64,000 nt of DNA from Umezawaea beigongshangensis (GTDB lineage Bacteria; Actinomycetota; Actinomycetes; Mycobacteriales; Pseudonocardiaceae), in NCBI RefSeq assembly GCF_016464305.1, contig NZ_JAEIOJ010000005.1, forward strand, positions 1 to 64,000, written 5' to 3'. Shown here piece after piece: positions 7,648 to 15,061 of this stretch (position 1 is its first letter; every line of letters starts with the position of its first letter). A program made the translations under genes and the position numbers. The notes beneath the pieces were generated by a model. The model made no database searches and was not told where the DNA came from. It saw only the letters and a list, made by a program, of their open reading frames with translations.

Positions 7648-8853
7648 TCACAGCGGCCAGGAGTGCTCGCTGGTCGGGGCGTCGAGCCAGAAGCGCTGAC
7701 CGTCCGGTCCGACGGTGACGCCGAAGCGGTCGCGGCGCGGAGAGCCCAGCGCGAGCCAGTGCTCGTGCGCGGCCTCGGCCAGGTCCCACAGCGCGCGGGG
7801 CCCGCCCTGCTCGACCCGTGACGTCCCGTCGCGGGTGGTGTGCCGCACCCACGAGCCGTCCTCGTGCGCGAAGCGGGCCCCGCCGCGCTCGACGCGGCAC
7901 CCGGCCACGTCGGCGAGCACCAGACCGGCGAAGAACTCGAACGGGTGCGACGCGGCGAGCACCGCGTTCACCGGCAGGTCCGTCTCGCGGCGCGACACCG
8001 CTTCGGCCGTGCCGGCGTGCTCCAGCGCGGCCGCCGTCCAGTGCCTGGCGTGCGCGCGCAGCGGCATGAACCGGCCGTCCTCCCGCAGCACCCGCCCCTC
8101 GCCGCACGGGCCGTCACCAGCGGTGATCCGCACCAGCCCGGCGCCGATCAGCCGGTTCAGCGTCGTGACGACCAGGCCGCCCGGTGTGGTCTGCTCCAGC
8201 CACGGCAGCGGCACGCGCGTCACCGCGCAGGTCCCCAGCACCCGGTCGAACGGCGCGCGGCCCGGCACGCCGAGCAGCCCGTCGCCCGTGACGACGGTGG
8301 GCGCGTGCCCCGCCGCGGCCAGGTTCTCCCCGGCCAGCGCCGCGATCGAGCGGTCCACGTCGACGGTGGTCACGTGCTCGTCGCCCAGGACGTGCCCGAG
8401 CAGCGCGGCGTTGTAGCCGGTGCCGGTGCCGATCTCCAGCACGTCGTGCCCGTCGCGGACCCGCAGGGCCTCCAGCATGATCGCCATGATCGCGGGCATG
8501 CTGGACGAGCAGGTCGCCTCGCCGGGCACGCCGCCGTGCGCGCGGGCCCTCTCCCACGACTCCGGGTCGCCGTCGAGCTGGGTGACCCGCACCTGGTCGT
8601 CGTAGACCAGTTCCAGCCAGTCCGGGCGGCTGGAGTCGGCCGCCTCCCACAGGCCGTCGGGGCGCTGGAGCAGGAAGCGGCGCAGGAAGACGTGGCGCGG
8701 CACGGTCCGGAAGGCGTCGAGCCAGCGCGGGTCCCGCACCGCCCCGTCGGCCAGCAGCGCGGACGCCAGGCGCTTGCGCAGGCGGCCCGCGCGAGCGTCG
8801 AGACCGCTCCACCGGGGCATCGTCTCCCACGGTAGACCTGTGTCGGAGGTCAT
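7648..8853 (-). CDS. PCMT-like SAM-dependent methyltransferase with C-terminal extension
   Basis: A 401-residue protein starting at ATG 8853, which is preceded by a good GGGGGAG ribosome site; a longer start at 8892 lacks one. Residues about 30-230 are a protein-L-isoaspartate O-methyltransferase-like domain (FRTVPRHVFL near the start, SSSMPAIMAIM, SAM loop VLEIGTGTGYNAALL). The C-terminal 170 residues are an extension found in actinobacterial homologues that modify ribosomally made peptides or act alone (ending in RFWLDAPTSEHSWPL). No ATP-grasp enzyme or precursor peptide is adjacent, so it looks like an orphan. It shares a promoter region holding three TGCTAGCA-type sites with the XRE regulator. 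Confidence 0.85.
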   Translation of the reverse strand: MTSDTGLPWETMPRWSGLDARAGRLRKRLASALLADGAVRDPRWLDAFRTVPRHVFLRRFLLQRPDGLWEAADSSRPDWLELVYDDQVRVTQLDGDPESWERARAHGGVPGEATCSSSMPAIMAIMLEALRVRDGHDVLEIGTGTGYNAALLGHVLGDEHVTTVDVDRSIAALAGENLAAAGHAPTVVTGDGLLGVPGRAPFDRVLGTCAVTRVPLPWLEQTTPGGLVVTTLNRLIGAGLVRITAGDGPCGEGRVLREDGRFMPLRAHARHWTAAALEHAGTAEAVSRRETDLPVNAVLAASHPFEFFAGLVLADVAGCRVERGGARFAHEDGSWVRHTTRDGTSRVEQGGPRALWDLAEAAHEHWLALGSPRRDRFGVTVGPDGQRFWLDAPTSEHSWPL

Positions 8854-8862
8854 GTCTCCCCC

Positions 8863-8891
8863 TGCTAGCACCCTGCTTGCAACTGCTAGCA
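8863..8891. promoter_or_regulatory. three helically phased TGCTAGCA operators
   Basis: TGCTAGCA at 8863-8870, TGCTTGCA at 8874-8881 and TGCTAGCA at 8884-8891 lie 10-11 bp apart, so they face the same side of the helix. They sit between the divergent starts of the methyltransferase (8853) and the XRE regulator (8937). The downstream copies cover the expected -35 position of a promoter whose -10 would be TACGGT at 8900-8905. Autoregulation by the XRE protein is the simplest reading. Confidence 0.6.
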
Positions 8892-8936
8892 CTTCCGCGT
8901 ACGGTCGAAGAAGGCCGAGAGGAAGCGAGGTGCCCC

Positions 8937-9326
8937 GTGGAGAAGTCCATCGACGAGGCCGTCGCCGGACTCGGCCGCGACATCGGCGAGTACATCAGGC
9001 AGCAGCGCAGCAACGCGAAGATCTCGCTGCGCCAGCTCTCGAAGCTCGCCGGCGTCTCCAACCCGTACCTGAGCCAGATCGAGCGGGGGCTGCGCCGGCC
9101 GAGCGCGGAGATCCTCCAGCAGATCGCCAGGGGCCTGAAGATCTCGGCCGAGGCCCTCTACGTCGAGGCCGGAATCCTCCAGCAGCGCGAGGGCGGTGCG
9201 CTGGCCGACGCCATCGCGGCGGCGACCGAGCTGACCGAGCGGCAGAAGCAGGTGCTGCTCGACGTCTACGAGTCCTTCCGGCGGGAGAACGCCGCCAAGC
9301 ACGACGCCACACGACCAGAGGAGTGA
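8937..9326 (+). CDS. XRE-family helix-turn-helix regulator (Rv0474-like)
   Basis: A 129-residue cytosolic regulator. The start is GTG 8937 (EKSIDEAV), with a GAGGAAGCGAGG purine-rich stretch upstream; a longer reading from 8877 would run through the operator repeats and is unlikely. The HTH covers about residues 20-75 (KISLRQLSKLAGVSNPYLS is the recognition part, followed by ERGLRRPSAEIL). A C-terminal helix may dimerise. It sits 7 bp upstream of the HbhA-like gene, the order seen for Rv0474-hbhA-Rv0476 in M. tuberculosis, so orthology is likely. Confidence 0.88.
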   Translation: MEKSIDEAVAGLGRDIGEYIRQQRSNAKISLRQLSKLAGVSNPYLSQIERGLRRPSAEILQQIARGLKISAEALYVEAGILQQREGGALADAIAAATELTERQKQVLLDVYESFRRENAAKHDATRPEE

Positions 9327-9333
9327 AGACCCG

Positions 9334-9906
9334 ATGCCGAACGTCCCCAGTCAGGAAGAGCTGCGCAAGGCCGGTGAGCAGGCCGCTGCCGCCGCGCGCA
9401 CCCCGCTGCTCGCCGCGCTCGGCGCCGGTGACCTGGCGGCCAAGGCCGTCGTCGAGGCGCTGAACAAGGCCAAGAGCCGCTTCGAGGAGCGCAGCGAGGC
9501 CGCGAAGAACGCGCCGAACGAGTTCGCCGGTCTGCGCGACCGGCTGGACCCCGCCGAGCTGCGCAAGCTCGTCGACGCCTACACGCAGTCCGCGATGCAG
9601 CTCTACGGCTACCTCGCCGAGCAGGGTGAGCAGACGCTGGACAAGCTCCGCTCGCAGCAGCAGGTCAAGAAGGCCGCCGACGACGCCCGCGAGCTGGCCG
9701 ACGACGTGCTGGGCAAGGTCACCCGCCGGACCCGCGCGGTCGGCGAGAAGGTCGCGGACGCGACCGACGACGTCACCGAGAAGCTCGCGGTGACCGTCGA
9801 GGAGGTCGGCGGCGACGTGGCGCACGAGGTGCGCAGCACGGCCCGCAGGGCCGCGCCCCGCAAGGCGACCGCGACGAAGAAGAACACCTCCACCGCGGGG
9901 GAGTGA
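9334..9906 (+). CDS. HbhA-like heparin-binding haemagglutinin homologue
   Basis: A 190-residue, highly helical protein with a long predicted coiled coil (residues 40-160) that starts AARTPLLAALGAGDLAAKAVVE, matching the N-terminal region of HbhA. Mycobacterial HbhA has a C-terminal Lys/Pro/Ala tail that binds heparan sulphate. Here the tail is much shorter (PRKATATKKNTSTAGE), so adhesin function is doubtful, and a role in polar growth or lipid inclusions is possible. It follows the XRE gene closely as an operon and ends at a strong hairpin terminator. No signal peptide is seen. Confidence 0.82.
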   Translation: MPNVPSQEELRKAGEQAAAAARTPLLAALGAGDLAAKAVVEALNKAKSRFEERSEAAKNAPNEFAGLRDRLDPAELRKLVDAYTQSAMQLYGYLAEQGEQTLDKLRSQQQVKKAADDARELADDVLGKVTRRTRAVGEKVADATDDVTEKLAVTVEEVGGDVAHEVRSTARRAAPRKATATKKNTSTAGE

Positions 9907-9927
9907 CGCAGGTCACCCGCTCTGGAG

Positions 9928-9966
9928 CGACGAGGGGCACCTTCCGGCGGAAGGTGCCCCTCGTCG
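9928..9966 (+). terminator. 18-bp perfect stem terminator after hbhA-like gene
   Basis: Arms CGACGAGGGGCACCTTCC and GGAAGGTGCCCCTCGTCG flank a 3-base loop. It lies 22 bp past the HbhA-like stop and has no long T tract, as is common for actinobacterial terminators. Confidence 0.8.
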
Positions 9967-9992
9967 CCCTCACCCCGACCGCCGTGTCCCCG

Positions 9993-9998
9993 TACTCT
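9993..9998 (+). promoter_or_regulatory. -10 box TACTCT, leaderless start of DUF2516 gene
   Basis: TACTCT ends 7 bp before GTG 10006, and no ribosome-binding site is present between them. Confidence 0.5.
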
Positions 9999-10005
9999 GG
10001 GACGC

Positions 10006-10320
10006 GTGTTGTTCCCCTCGGCGAACGTCCTGTACCTGGACCAGTGGATCCTCTTCGCGATCTACTGGGTCGCGCTGTTCGCGGGCGTGTTCGCCTTCGT
10101 GCACGCGCTGATGCAGCGTGCCGACGCCTACACGGCCGCTGAACGTCTCACCAAGCCCGCGTGGCTGGGCATCTCCGGCGGTGGCGCCGCGGCGCTGCTG
10201 ATCTTCGGCCCCGGTGGCGTCGGCATGATGTTCTGGATCGTCGGCCTGGTGGCCGTGCTGGTCTACCTCGTCGACGTGCGCCCGAAGCTGATCGAGGTGC
10301 AGCGCGGCCCGCGCTGGTGA
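10006..10320 (+). CDS. DUF2516 membrane protein (Rv0476-like)
   Basis: A 104-residue protein with three hydrophobic helices: WILFAIYWVALFAGVFAFVH, WLGISGGGAAALLIFGPG and MFWIVGLVAVLVYLVDVRP. The C-terminal VDVRPKLIEVQRG is typical of DUF2516. The function is unknown. The order XRE, HbhA-like, DUF2516 matches Rv0474-Rv0476. A hairpin and its own -10 box separate it from the HbhA-like gene, so it probably heads a new transcript with the hydrolase that overlaps its stop by 4 bp. Confidence 0.85.
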   Translation: MLFPSANVLYLDQWILFAIYWVALFAGVFAFVHALMQRADAYTAAERLTKPAWLGISGGGAAALLIFGPGGVGMMFWIVGLVAVLVYLVDVRPKLIEVQRGPRW

Positions 10321-11060
10321 CCGCGCTCGCCTCCGGTCTGCTCTGGCGGGCCCACGGGCGGGGCACGCCGGTCACCCTGGTCGCCCACGGGCTCGGCGCC
10401 ACGCCCGGTGAGGCGCGGCTGCCCGCGTCCGGGCTGCCCGGCACGCGGGTCGTGGTGACCCTGCCCTCCCACGGCGACGCGCCCGACGCGCCGCCGGACT
10501 ACTGGTCCTACCGCGGGATCGCCGCCGATCTGCGCCACGTGGCGCAGGAGGTCGGCGCGACCCGTGCGATCGGCGTCTCCCTCGGCGCGGGCGCGCTCAC
10601 CGCGCTCGTCGCCGACGTCCCCGACGCCTTCGAGCGCCTGGCCCTGCTGCTGCCCGCCGCGCTCGACCGGCCCCGCGACGGGTCCGTCCACTCGCGGCTG
10701 CTCGCGGTCCTCGACGACCCCGGCGCCCTGGAGGCGCTGGTCGCCGCCGACCTGCCCGGCGGCGTCGACGCCGGTGATCACCCGCGCGCCAGGGCCGCCG
10801 CGCTGACCCGGCTGCGCGACGCGCTCGTGGCGCTGCCCGGCGACGTCCCCGTGCCCGACCCGGCCGTCCTGAGCCGGGTCGCCGCGCCGGTCCTGGTCGT
10901 CGGAGCGACCGCCGACCCGGTGCACCCCGAGGGTGTCGCACGGGCCGTGGCCGCGGCGTTCCCGCGGGGTGAACTGGATCTCGTGCCCTCCGCCGCGCCC
11001 CTGCTCACGCACCGCCCGGCCGTGCGCGAGCGGCTCGTGGCGTTCTTCACGGGTGTGTGA
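10317..11060 (+). CDS. alpha/beta hydrolase
   Basis: A 247-residue protein starting at GTG 10317, inside the DUF2516 stop (GTGA overlap). The oxyanion-side strand reads TLVAHGLGATPGEARLP, the nucleophile elbow is GVSLGAGA (Ser in G-x-S-x-G), and an acid residue follows in VLVVGATADPVHPEG. The final conserved His would be in PLLTHRPAV. It is therefore a complete alpha/beta-hydrolase fold, probably a small cytosolic esterase-like enzyme. The substrate is unknown. Coupling to DUF2516 suggests co-expression. Confidence 0.83.
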   Translation: MTALASGLLWRAHGRGTPVTLVAHGLGATPGEARLPASGLPGTRVVVTLPSHGDAPDAPPDYWSYRGIAADLRHVAQEVGATRAIGVSLGAGALTALVADVPDAFERLALLLPAALDRPRDGSVHSRLLAVLDDPGALEALVAADLPGGVDAGDHPRARAAALTRLRDALVALPGDVPVPDPAVLSRVAAPVLVVGATADPVHPEGVARAVAAAFPRGELDLVPSAAPLLTHRPAVRERLVAFFTGV

Positions 11061-11088
11061 CCGCCCGGCCGCCGGGTAGCCGGGGGGC

Positions 11089-11634
11089 ATGGCTGACAAG
11101 AAGATCGCGTTCCTGGTCGACTCGGAGGGCATCGAGCAGGTCGAGCTCACCGACCCGTGGGCCGCTGTGGAGGGAGCCGGCGGCACGCCCCGGCTGATCT
11201 CGCCGAAGCTCGGCGAGGTGCGGGGGTTCCACCACCTCACCCCGGCCGACGCGTTCGAGGTCGACACGACCTTCGCCGACGCGTCGCCGGACGACTACGA
11301 CGCCGTGGTGATCCCCGGTGGTGTCGCCAACGCCGACTTCCTGCGCATGGACGCCGACGCCGTGCGGTTCGTGCAGGAGCACGTGAAGGCGGGCAAGCCG
11401 GTCGCGTCCATCTGCCACGGCCCGTGGCTGCTGGTCGAGGCCGACGTCGTGCGCGGCAAGTCGCTCACCTCGTTCGCCAGCCTGAAGACCGACGTCCGCA
11501 ACGCCGGTGGCCGGTGGGACGACCTGGAGGTGCGGGTCTGCACGGCGAACGGCTGGACGCTGGTGACCAGCCGCACCCCCGACGACCTGCCCGCCTTCAA
11601 CCGCGAGGCGCTCACGGCGTTCGGCCTGGGCTAG
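11089..11634 (+). CDS. DJ-1/PfpI family protein (type 1 glutamine amidotransferase fold)
   Basis: A 181-residue protein, complete for the PfpI subfamily. The nucleophilic elbow ASICHGPWLL carries the catalytic Cys followed by His, and the partner Glu is in SEGIEQVEL near the N-terminus. Members are described as cysteine proteases, deglycase-like or chaperone-like stress proteins, and the exact activity here is not determined. The ATG at 11089 follows a GGGG-rich leader. It stands 28 bp downstream of the hydrolase and may be co-transcribed with it. Confidence 0.88.
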   Translation: MADKKIAFLVDSEGIEQVELTDPWAAVEGAGGTPRLISPKLGEVRGFHHLTPADAFEVDTTFADASPDDYDAVVIPGGVANADFLRMDADAVRFVQEHVKAGKPVASICHGPWLLVEADVVRGKSLTSFASLKTDVRNAGGRWDDLEVRVCTANGWTLVTSRTPDDLPAFNREALTAFGLG

Positions 11635-11637
11635 CGT
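11632..11637 (+). promoter_or_regulatory. -10 box TAGCGT, leaderless start of YbaK gene
   Basis: TAGCGT overlaps the stop codon of the PfpI gene and ends 7 bp before GTG 11645. This supports 11645 rather than 11636 as the real start. Confidence 0.45.
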
Positions 11638-11644
11638 GCGGGGT

Positions 11645-12190
11645 GTGTGGACCATCACCGGATCTCTCACCCCCGTTCCCGCGCTCTCCGCGCCCGACCT
11701 GCTGGCCGGCCCCGTCGTCGAGGCGCTGCGCGCGCTGGACGCCGCCGACGCCGACCGCTGCGCGGTCGTCGAGATCGACCCCTCGCTCGCCGACACGGCC
11801 GAGTTCTGCGCCACCTACGGCTCGCCGCTGTCCGCCTCGGCCAACTGCGTGGTCGTGGCGGGCAAGCGCGGCGCCGCGGTGCGGTACGCGGCCTGCCTGG
11901 TGCTCGCCACGACCCGCGCCGACGTCAACGGCGTGGTGCGCAGGCGGCTCGACGCGCGCAAGGCGTCGTTCGCGCCGATGGACGACGCCGTGTCGCTGAC
12001 CGGCATGGCCCACGGCGGCATCACCCCGGTGGGCCTGCCCGCCGACTGGCCGCTGCTGCTGGCCCCCGAGGTCGCCGCCGCGCCGGAACTGGTGATCGGC
12101 AGCGGCGTCCGGCGCTCGAAGCTCCTGGTGCCCGGCGACGTGCTGGTCGAGCTCCCGAACGCGGAGGTCGTGGAGGGTCTGGCCTCCTGA
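11645..12190 (+). CDS. YbaK/EbsC-family aminoacyl-tRNA deacylase-like protein
   Basis: A 181-residue single-domain YbaK/ProX-type protein. Typical elements are the lysine in VVVAGKRGAAVRYAACLV, which corresponds to the catalytic Lys of trans-editing deacylases, and the GMAHGGITPVGLP motif. Members hydrolyse misacylated tRNA such as Cys- or Ala-tRNA(Pro). The start at GTG 11645 is supported by the -10 box spacing; GTG 11636 is the alternative. It is convergent with the LOG-family gene, whose stop lies 4 bp away. Confidence 0.86.
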   Translation: MWTITGSLTPVPALSAPDLLAGPVVEALRALDAADADRCAVVEIDPSLADTAEFCATYGSPLSASANCVVVAGKRGAAVRYAACLVLATTRADVNGVVRRRLDARKASFAPMDDAVSLTGMAHGGITPVGLPADWPLLLAPEVAAAPELVIGSGVRRSKLLVPGDVLVELPNAEVVEGLAS

Positions 12191-12193
12191 GGC

Positions 12194-13294
12194 TCACCGG
12201 TCCGGCTGGTAGGAACCGAGGAACTCGACGGCCTCCTGCGCGTCGTCGGTGACGAGGATCCACCGCTCCGCCTCCCGGCCGCGCGCCAGGCGCTGCACGA
12301 GCGGAGCGGCCGGGACCTCCTCCGTCCAGAACCGCCGTCCCAGGAACACCATCGGCGCGGCGGGGCCCACCGAGCCGTAGTGGTTCTGGGTGTAGTCCTG
12401 GAACACCTCCTGCACGGTGCCCGCGCTGCCTGGCGTGTAGACGATGCCGCCGGTCGCGACGGTCAGCAGGCCCTCCTCGCGGACCGAGTTCGCGAAGTAC
12501 TTGGCGTGCAGCTCGCACGCCGGGTTGGGCGGCTCGTGGCCGTAGAACCAGGTCGGGATGCCGATGGTGCGCGGGATCTCGAACGCGGGCAGGTCGGCGG
12601 GGAACGCGGCGAGCCAGCGACCGATGCCCTCGGCGTCCGCGCCGAACGACGGCACCGCCGCGAGCGCGTCCAGCACCTCGTCCAGGTCACCCTTCGCGCC
12701 GAGCCGCACGCCCAGCGGCACGGCCTCCATCGCGCCCGGCCCACCGCCGGTGAGCACCGTGAACCCGGCCTCGCCGAGCGCGACGCCCAGCTCAGCGGCG
12801 TCCCGGTACCCGGAGGAGCCGCGGGCCAGCGCGTGCCCGCCCATCACCGCGACGGGTGTGCCGGTGAGCGCCTCGTCCAGCGCCTCGGTGATGGCGTGGT
12901 CGTGCAGCCGCTCGGCCAGCGCGTGCAGCGGGTCGGGGTGGTGGCCCTGCTGGCGGGAGTGCCGGTAGATCCGCGCGTCGGGGGTGTCGGCGTAGGACTC
13001 CGGCCGCGCGGGGTCGAACCCGGCGAACAGCTCGGCCGGGGTGTAGAGCCGCGAGCGGTAGACGTCGTACGGCAGCTCGGGGATGACGGGGAACAGCAGC
13101 GCGCCCGCCGCGTCGGCCCGACGCCGCGTGGCCGGCGCGAGCACGCAGCCGAGCAGCAGCGCTCCGTCCAGCGGAGCCCGCAGCAGCTCGTCGTCGTCGC
13201 TCAGGTCCAGCCCGACGAGCACGGCCCGCCGCAGATCACCCCCGCCGGCCCGGTGGTCCCGCAACTCGTCCAGCGACCTGATCTCGACACGCAC
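12194..13294 (-). CDS. LOG-family Rossmann protein (long form)
   Basis: A 366-residue protein of the LOG / DprA-like Rossmann superfamily. The phosphate-binding motif is GGGPGAMEA, and the second family motif reads TPGSAGTVQEVFQD instead of the PGGxGTxxE of cytokinin-activating LOG enzymes. An extra N-terminal 110 residues and a conserved-looking IGIPTWFYGHEPPNP insert also separate it from short LOGs. A ribonucleotide phosphoribohydrolase activity is possible but not assured with the Gly-to-Ser change. Its GTG start is followed upstream by an array of 22-bp repeats. Confidence 0.82.
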   Translation of the reverse strand: MRVEIRSLDELRDHRAGGGDLRRAVLVGLDLSDDDELLRAPLDGALLLGCVLAPATRRRADAAGALLFPVIPELPYDVYRSRLYTPAELFAGFDPARPESYADTPDARIYRHSRQQGHHPDPLHALAERLHDHAITEALDEALTGTPVAVMGGHALARGSSGYRDAAELGVALGEAGFTVLTGGGPGAMEAVPLGVRLGAKGDLDEVLDALAAVPSFGADAEGIGRWLAAFPADLPAFEIPRTIGIPTWFYGHEPPNPACELHAKYFANSVREEGLLTVATGGIVYTPGSAGTVQEVFQDYTQNHYGSVGPAAPMVFLGRRFWTEEVPAAPLVQRLARGREAERWILVTDDAQEAVEFLGSYQPDR

Positions 13295-13308
13295 CGACGC
13301 AGCCTAGA

Positions 13309-13440
13309 GGGTGAGTTGAGCACTCCGGCAGGGTGAGTTGAGCGTCCGGGCACGCCGGGTTGAGCGTTCGGCACCTGAACGCTCGACCCGCGGTGCCCGA
13401 ACGCTCAACTCGCGGTGCCTGAACGCTCAACTCGCGGTCA
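13309..13440. repeat. foldback array A of 22-bp GAGTTGAGCG repeats (3 forward, 3 inverted)
   Basis: Forward units start at 13309, 13331 and 13353; inverted units start at 13374, 13396 and 13418. Each is 21-23 bp with the core GAGTTGAGCGTTC or its complement. The last inverted unit runs into the purU stop codon. The two halves can pair into one long stem. The same repeat family occurs again at 27167-27321. Confidence 0.9.
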
Positions 13441-14310
13441 GAAGATGACCGTCTGGTTGCCGTGGACCAGGACGCGGTCCTCCAGGTGCCAGCGCAGGCC
13501 GCGGGCCAGCACGACCTTCTCGATGTCGCGGCCCTTGCGGACCATGTCGGCCACCGAGTCGGCGTGGTCGACGCGGATCACGTCCTGCTCGACGATCGGG
13601 CCCGCGTCCAGCTCGGCGGTCACGTAGTGGCACGTCGCGCCGACGAGCTTCACGCCGCGGCGGCGTGCCTGGTGGTACGGCCGGGCACCGACGAACGACG
13701 GCAGGAAGCTGTGGTGGATGTTCAGCGCGCGTCCCGACCACGCCGCGCACAGCTCCGGCGGCAGGACCTGCATGAACCGCGCCAGCACCACGGCGTGCGG
13801 GTCGTTGGCCTCCACGAGCTGGCGCAGCTGCGCGAACGCCGCCTGCTTGCCCTCCGCGTCGCCCACCGGGAACGGCACGTGGTGGAACGGGATGCCGTGC
13901 GCCCTGGTGATGTCGCCCAGGTCGGGGTGGTTGGCGATCACGGCCCGCACGTCGACGTCCAGCTCGCCCGCCGCGACCCGGCCGAGCAGGTCGTACAGGC
14001 AGTGGCCCTCCTTGGACACGAGGATCACCACGCGCCGCCGCTCACCGCTGTCGGTCACCTGCCAGCTCACCGTGCCCAGCTCGCGCGCGATGGCGGCGAA
14101 GCGGGCGCGCAGCTCGGTGACGTCGAACGGCAGCGAGTCGGCGCGCACCTCCTGCCGGGTGAAGAACCAGCCGGTGTCCGGGTCCGTGTGGTAGGCCGCC
14201 TCCACGATCCAGCCGCCGTTCTCGGCGAGGAACGAGGAGATCCTGGCGACGATCCCGGTGCGGTCGGGGCAGCCGAAGGTGATGACGTACCGGCGTTCGG
14301 GGAGTGACAC
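13438..14310 (-). CDS. purU: formyltetrahydrofolate deformylase
   Basis: A 290-residue protein. An N-terminal ACT domain (ITFGCPDRTGIVARIS, residues 8-90) is followed by a formyltransferase-like catalytic domain. Family motifs include HCLYDLLGR, NIHHSFLPSFVGARPYHQA with the catalytic His pair, and an Asp in AELDAGPIVEQD. PurU hydrolyses 10-formyl-THF to THF and formate, balancing one-carbon pools. Full length for the family. The stop codon lies directly against repeat array A. It is followed, on the same strand, by the LOG gene 143 bp further on. Confidence 0.95.
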   Translation of the reverse strand: MSLPERRYVITFGCPDRTGIVARISSFLAENGGWIVEAAYHTDPDTGWFFTRQEVRADSLPFDVTELRARFAAIARELGTVSWQVTDSGERRRVVILVSKEGHCLYDLLGRVAAGELDVDVRAVIANHPDLGDITRAHGIPFHHVPFPVGDAEGKQAAFAQLRQLVEANDPHAVVLARFMQVLPPELCAAWSGRALNIHHSFLPSFVGARPYHQARRRGVKLVGATCHYVTAELDAGPIVEQDVIRVDHADSVADMVRKGRDIEKVVLARGLRWHLEDRVLVHGNQTVIF

Positions 14311-14329
14311 GGCTGACCAGTATTCAGGA

Positions 14330-15052
14330 TCAGGGGGCGGGCAGTGCGCTCAGCAGCGTCGCGTCACCCGACACGACGGCGCCGCTGGGCCTGCGCCACA
14401 CCGCCCGGTACACGGAGTCCGCGGTGCCCGCCACGACGCAGTCGGTGTCGGTGGCCGCCCCGGAGACGCCGCCGACGACCGGCGGCTCGCCCGCGGTCAG
14501 CGTCACCTCCCACGCCCGCTCGGCGTCGGCCGCGTGCAGCAGCAGCCGGCCGGTCACCTCGACCGGCGCGCGGTGCGCCGCGTGCCGGAGCACCAGGTCC
14601 AGGTACTCGTCCACGCCGTCGGCGGCGAACTCGGGGTCGTACAGCAGCGGGGCGACGGCGTGCTCCGCCGCGTGCTCGCCGTCGAGGCGGTGGATCGCGA
14701 TCTCGTGGGCCTGCCGTCGCGCCCACCAGGCGACGTCCACCGGACCGGCGAACCCCCACAGCACCGCGTCGGGGGAGGTGTCGCGCAGCCGGTCCACCAG
14801 GGTCGCCCGCCGCTCGTCCCACCAGGTCAGCAGCTCGTCGAAGTCCTCGGGCGACTCGCGCACCGGCGCGGGCGGCTCGTCGGGAGCGCTGCGCAGCGCG
14901 GCTCCGGCCAGCGTCTGCGCGCGGCCCACGTGGGTCACCAGCGCGAACACGGTCCAGCCCGGGCACGTGGGCACCGGCGCGTCCGGCCCGGCGGCCACCG
15001 CCACCCCGCGCAGCGCCGCGCTCTGGATCTCGATCTGCTCGACGAAGTCCAC
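14330..15052 (-). CDS. maleylpyruvate isomerase-like (mycothiol-dependent, DinB fold) protein
   Basis: A 240-residue protein of the MDMPI family. The N-terminal four-helix DinB-type domain (residues 1-140) shows CPGWTVFALVTHVGRA, the metal-binding His typical of this family, and RRQAHEIAIHRLDGE with further His ligands. The C-terminal domain is the small MDMPI_C part (LLLHAADAERAWEVTL). Such enzymes use mycothiol as thiol cofactor, consistent with mshA in the same window. The precise substrate is unknown. It begins at GTG 15052, 9 bp after the methyltransferase gene. Confidence 0.84.
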   Translation of the reverse strand: MDFVEQIEIQSAALRGVAVAAGPDAPVPTCPGWTVFALVTHVGRAQTLAGAALRSAPDEPPAPVRESPEDFDELLTWWDERRATLVDRLRDTSPDAVLWGFAGPVDVAWWARRQAHEIAIHRLDGEHAAEHAVAPLLYDPEFAADGVDEYLDLVLRHAAHRAPVEVTGRLLLHAADAERAWEVTLTAGEPPVVGGVSGAATDTDCVVAGTADSVYRAVWRRPSGAVVSGDATLLSALPAP

Positions 15053-15061
15053 ACGGCGACT

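Noticed and set aside
13309-13440. CRISPR-like array
   Set aside because: Units are contiguous with no unique spacers and the two halves are inverted, so this is a foldback repeat.
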